Source: Bacteroidia bacterium
GTDB lineage: Bacteria > Bacteroidota > Bacteroidia > Cytophagales > Cyclobacteriaceae
Assembly (NCBI GenBank): GCA_012031955.1
Contig: JAAURZ010000112.1
Location: forward strand, 1 to 7,216
Direction: 5' to 3'
Length of the DNA stretch: 7,216 nt
Part shown: one piece after another, positions 6,832-7,216 of the stretch
How positions within the stretch are numbered: the first letter of the stretch is position 1
How the letters are laid out: each line of letters begins with the position of its first letter
Made by a program: the position numbers and the translations under genes
The notes under the pieces: generated by a model
Told to the model about the DNA's origin: nothing
What the model saw: only the letters and a program-made list of their open reading frames with translations
Databases searched by the model: none

Positions 6832-7216
6832 ATGGAAGCGCGCGAGCAATCGGTACAGCATTTTCTCAACCTCATACGCAACGCCCGACGGGGCAAGTTC
6901 AAGATATACATTGGCATGATTGCCGGCGTTGGAAAAACTTACCGTATGTTGCAGGAAGCGCACGACCTGCTGAAGCACGGGGGCAACGTGATGGTAGGCT
7001 ATATCGAAACACACAACCGCAAGGAAACGCACATGCTGGTGGAGGGCCTTCCGCTAATACCGCGCAAGACCATTTTCTACAAAGGAAAAGAGCTGGAAGA
7101 AATGGACCTGCAGGCGATCATCAACGTCCACCCGGAAATTGTGATCGTCGATGAACTCGCTCACACCAACGTGCCTGGCAGCAAGAACGACAAGCGGTGG
7201 CAGGACGTGATCGATA
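6832..7216 (+). CDS. kdpD: KdpD sensor protein, N-terminal 128 residues (runs off the window)
   Basis: The frame starts at ATG 6832, 12 nt after the porin stop, and remains open to the window end. It shows the KdpD N-terminal ATP-binding domain: Walker A GMIAGVGKT at residues 28-36, VGYIETHNRKETHMLVEGL near 55-73, LEEMDLQAIINVHPEIVIVD near 88-107 and DELAHTNVPGS at 107-117, followed by KRWQDV. In E. coli, KdpD is an inner-membrane histidine kinase that senses K+ limitation and phosphorylates KdpE. The kinase and membrane parts lie beyond the window, so whether this gene encodes the whole sensor or only a shorter cytoplasmic KdpD-N protein with a separate kinase cannot be told. No frameshift is seen in this portion. 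Confidence 0.93.
   Translation, partial: MEAREQSVQHFLNLIRNARRGKFKIYIGMIAGVGKTYRMLQEAHDLLKHGGNVMVGYIETHNRKETHMLVEGLPLIPRKTIFYKGKELEEMDLQAIINVHPEIVIVDELAHTNVPGSKNDKRWQDVID

Noticed and set aside
6337..7032. Long - strand frame (231 codons) opposite the porin and kdpD
   Set aside because: The + strand here encodes recognisable porin and KdpD motifs; the antisense product resembles nothing and crosses two real genes.

Overview
The window carries most of a potassium-uptake (kdp) locus on the + strand. Its style points to Bacteroidota (Cytophagales or Chitinophagales type, inferred from memory of such loci). Genes are tightly packed and mostly lack clear Shine-Dalgarno sites. The usual OmpR-type KdpE position holds a sigma-54 (NtrC-type) activator, and a beta-barrel porin gene sits between kdpC and kdpD. 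This assignment comes from protein resemblance and gene order, with no database search.

Layout: (1) About 1-255 is a GC-rich fragment read on the - strand. It encodes part of a coiled-coil polysaccharide chain-length/export protein (Wzz/GumC type) and appears unrelated to the rest; it meets the kdp locus at an abrupt join near 246-258. (2) About 256-704 is the C-terminal part of a sigma-54-dependent activator, followed by a clear intrinsic terminator at 737-763. (3) The 764-839 spacer holds a plausible -24/-12 sigma-54 promoter at 807-822. (4) Four tiny single-helix membrane proteins follow at 840-1333 (45, 29, 26 and 41 aa); the third is KdpF and the second looks KdpF-like. (5) kdpA, kdpB and kdpC occupy 1356-5731. 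(6) A signal-peptide-bearing porin occupies 5748-6819. (7) The start of kdpD begins at 6832 and runs off the window. Spacings from the first small gene to kdpD are 9-37 nt, so this reads as one operon.

How it works together: KdpA (pore), KdpB (P-type ATPase), KdpC and KdpF form the high-affinity K+ pump in the inner membrane. The porin could let K+ cross the outer membrane. KdpD would sense K+ limitation, and the NtrC-type protein upstream could be its output, acting through sigma-54. That regulatory link is inference.

Sequence quality: the regulator, kdpA, kdpB and the porin all carry one-base indels, several in homopolymers, and conserved protein continues in the next frame after each. Nine events are visible: two extra T in the regulator, four missing bases in kdpA, one in kdpB and two in the porin. 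They look like sequencing errors rather than gene decay. With these repaired, kdpA encodes about 566 aa, kdpB about 688 aa and the porin about 357 aa. The join near 250 may likewise be artificial.
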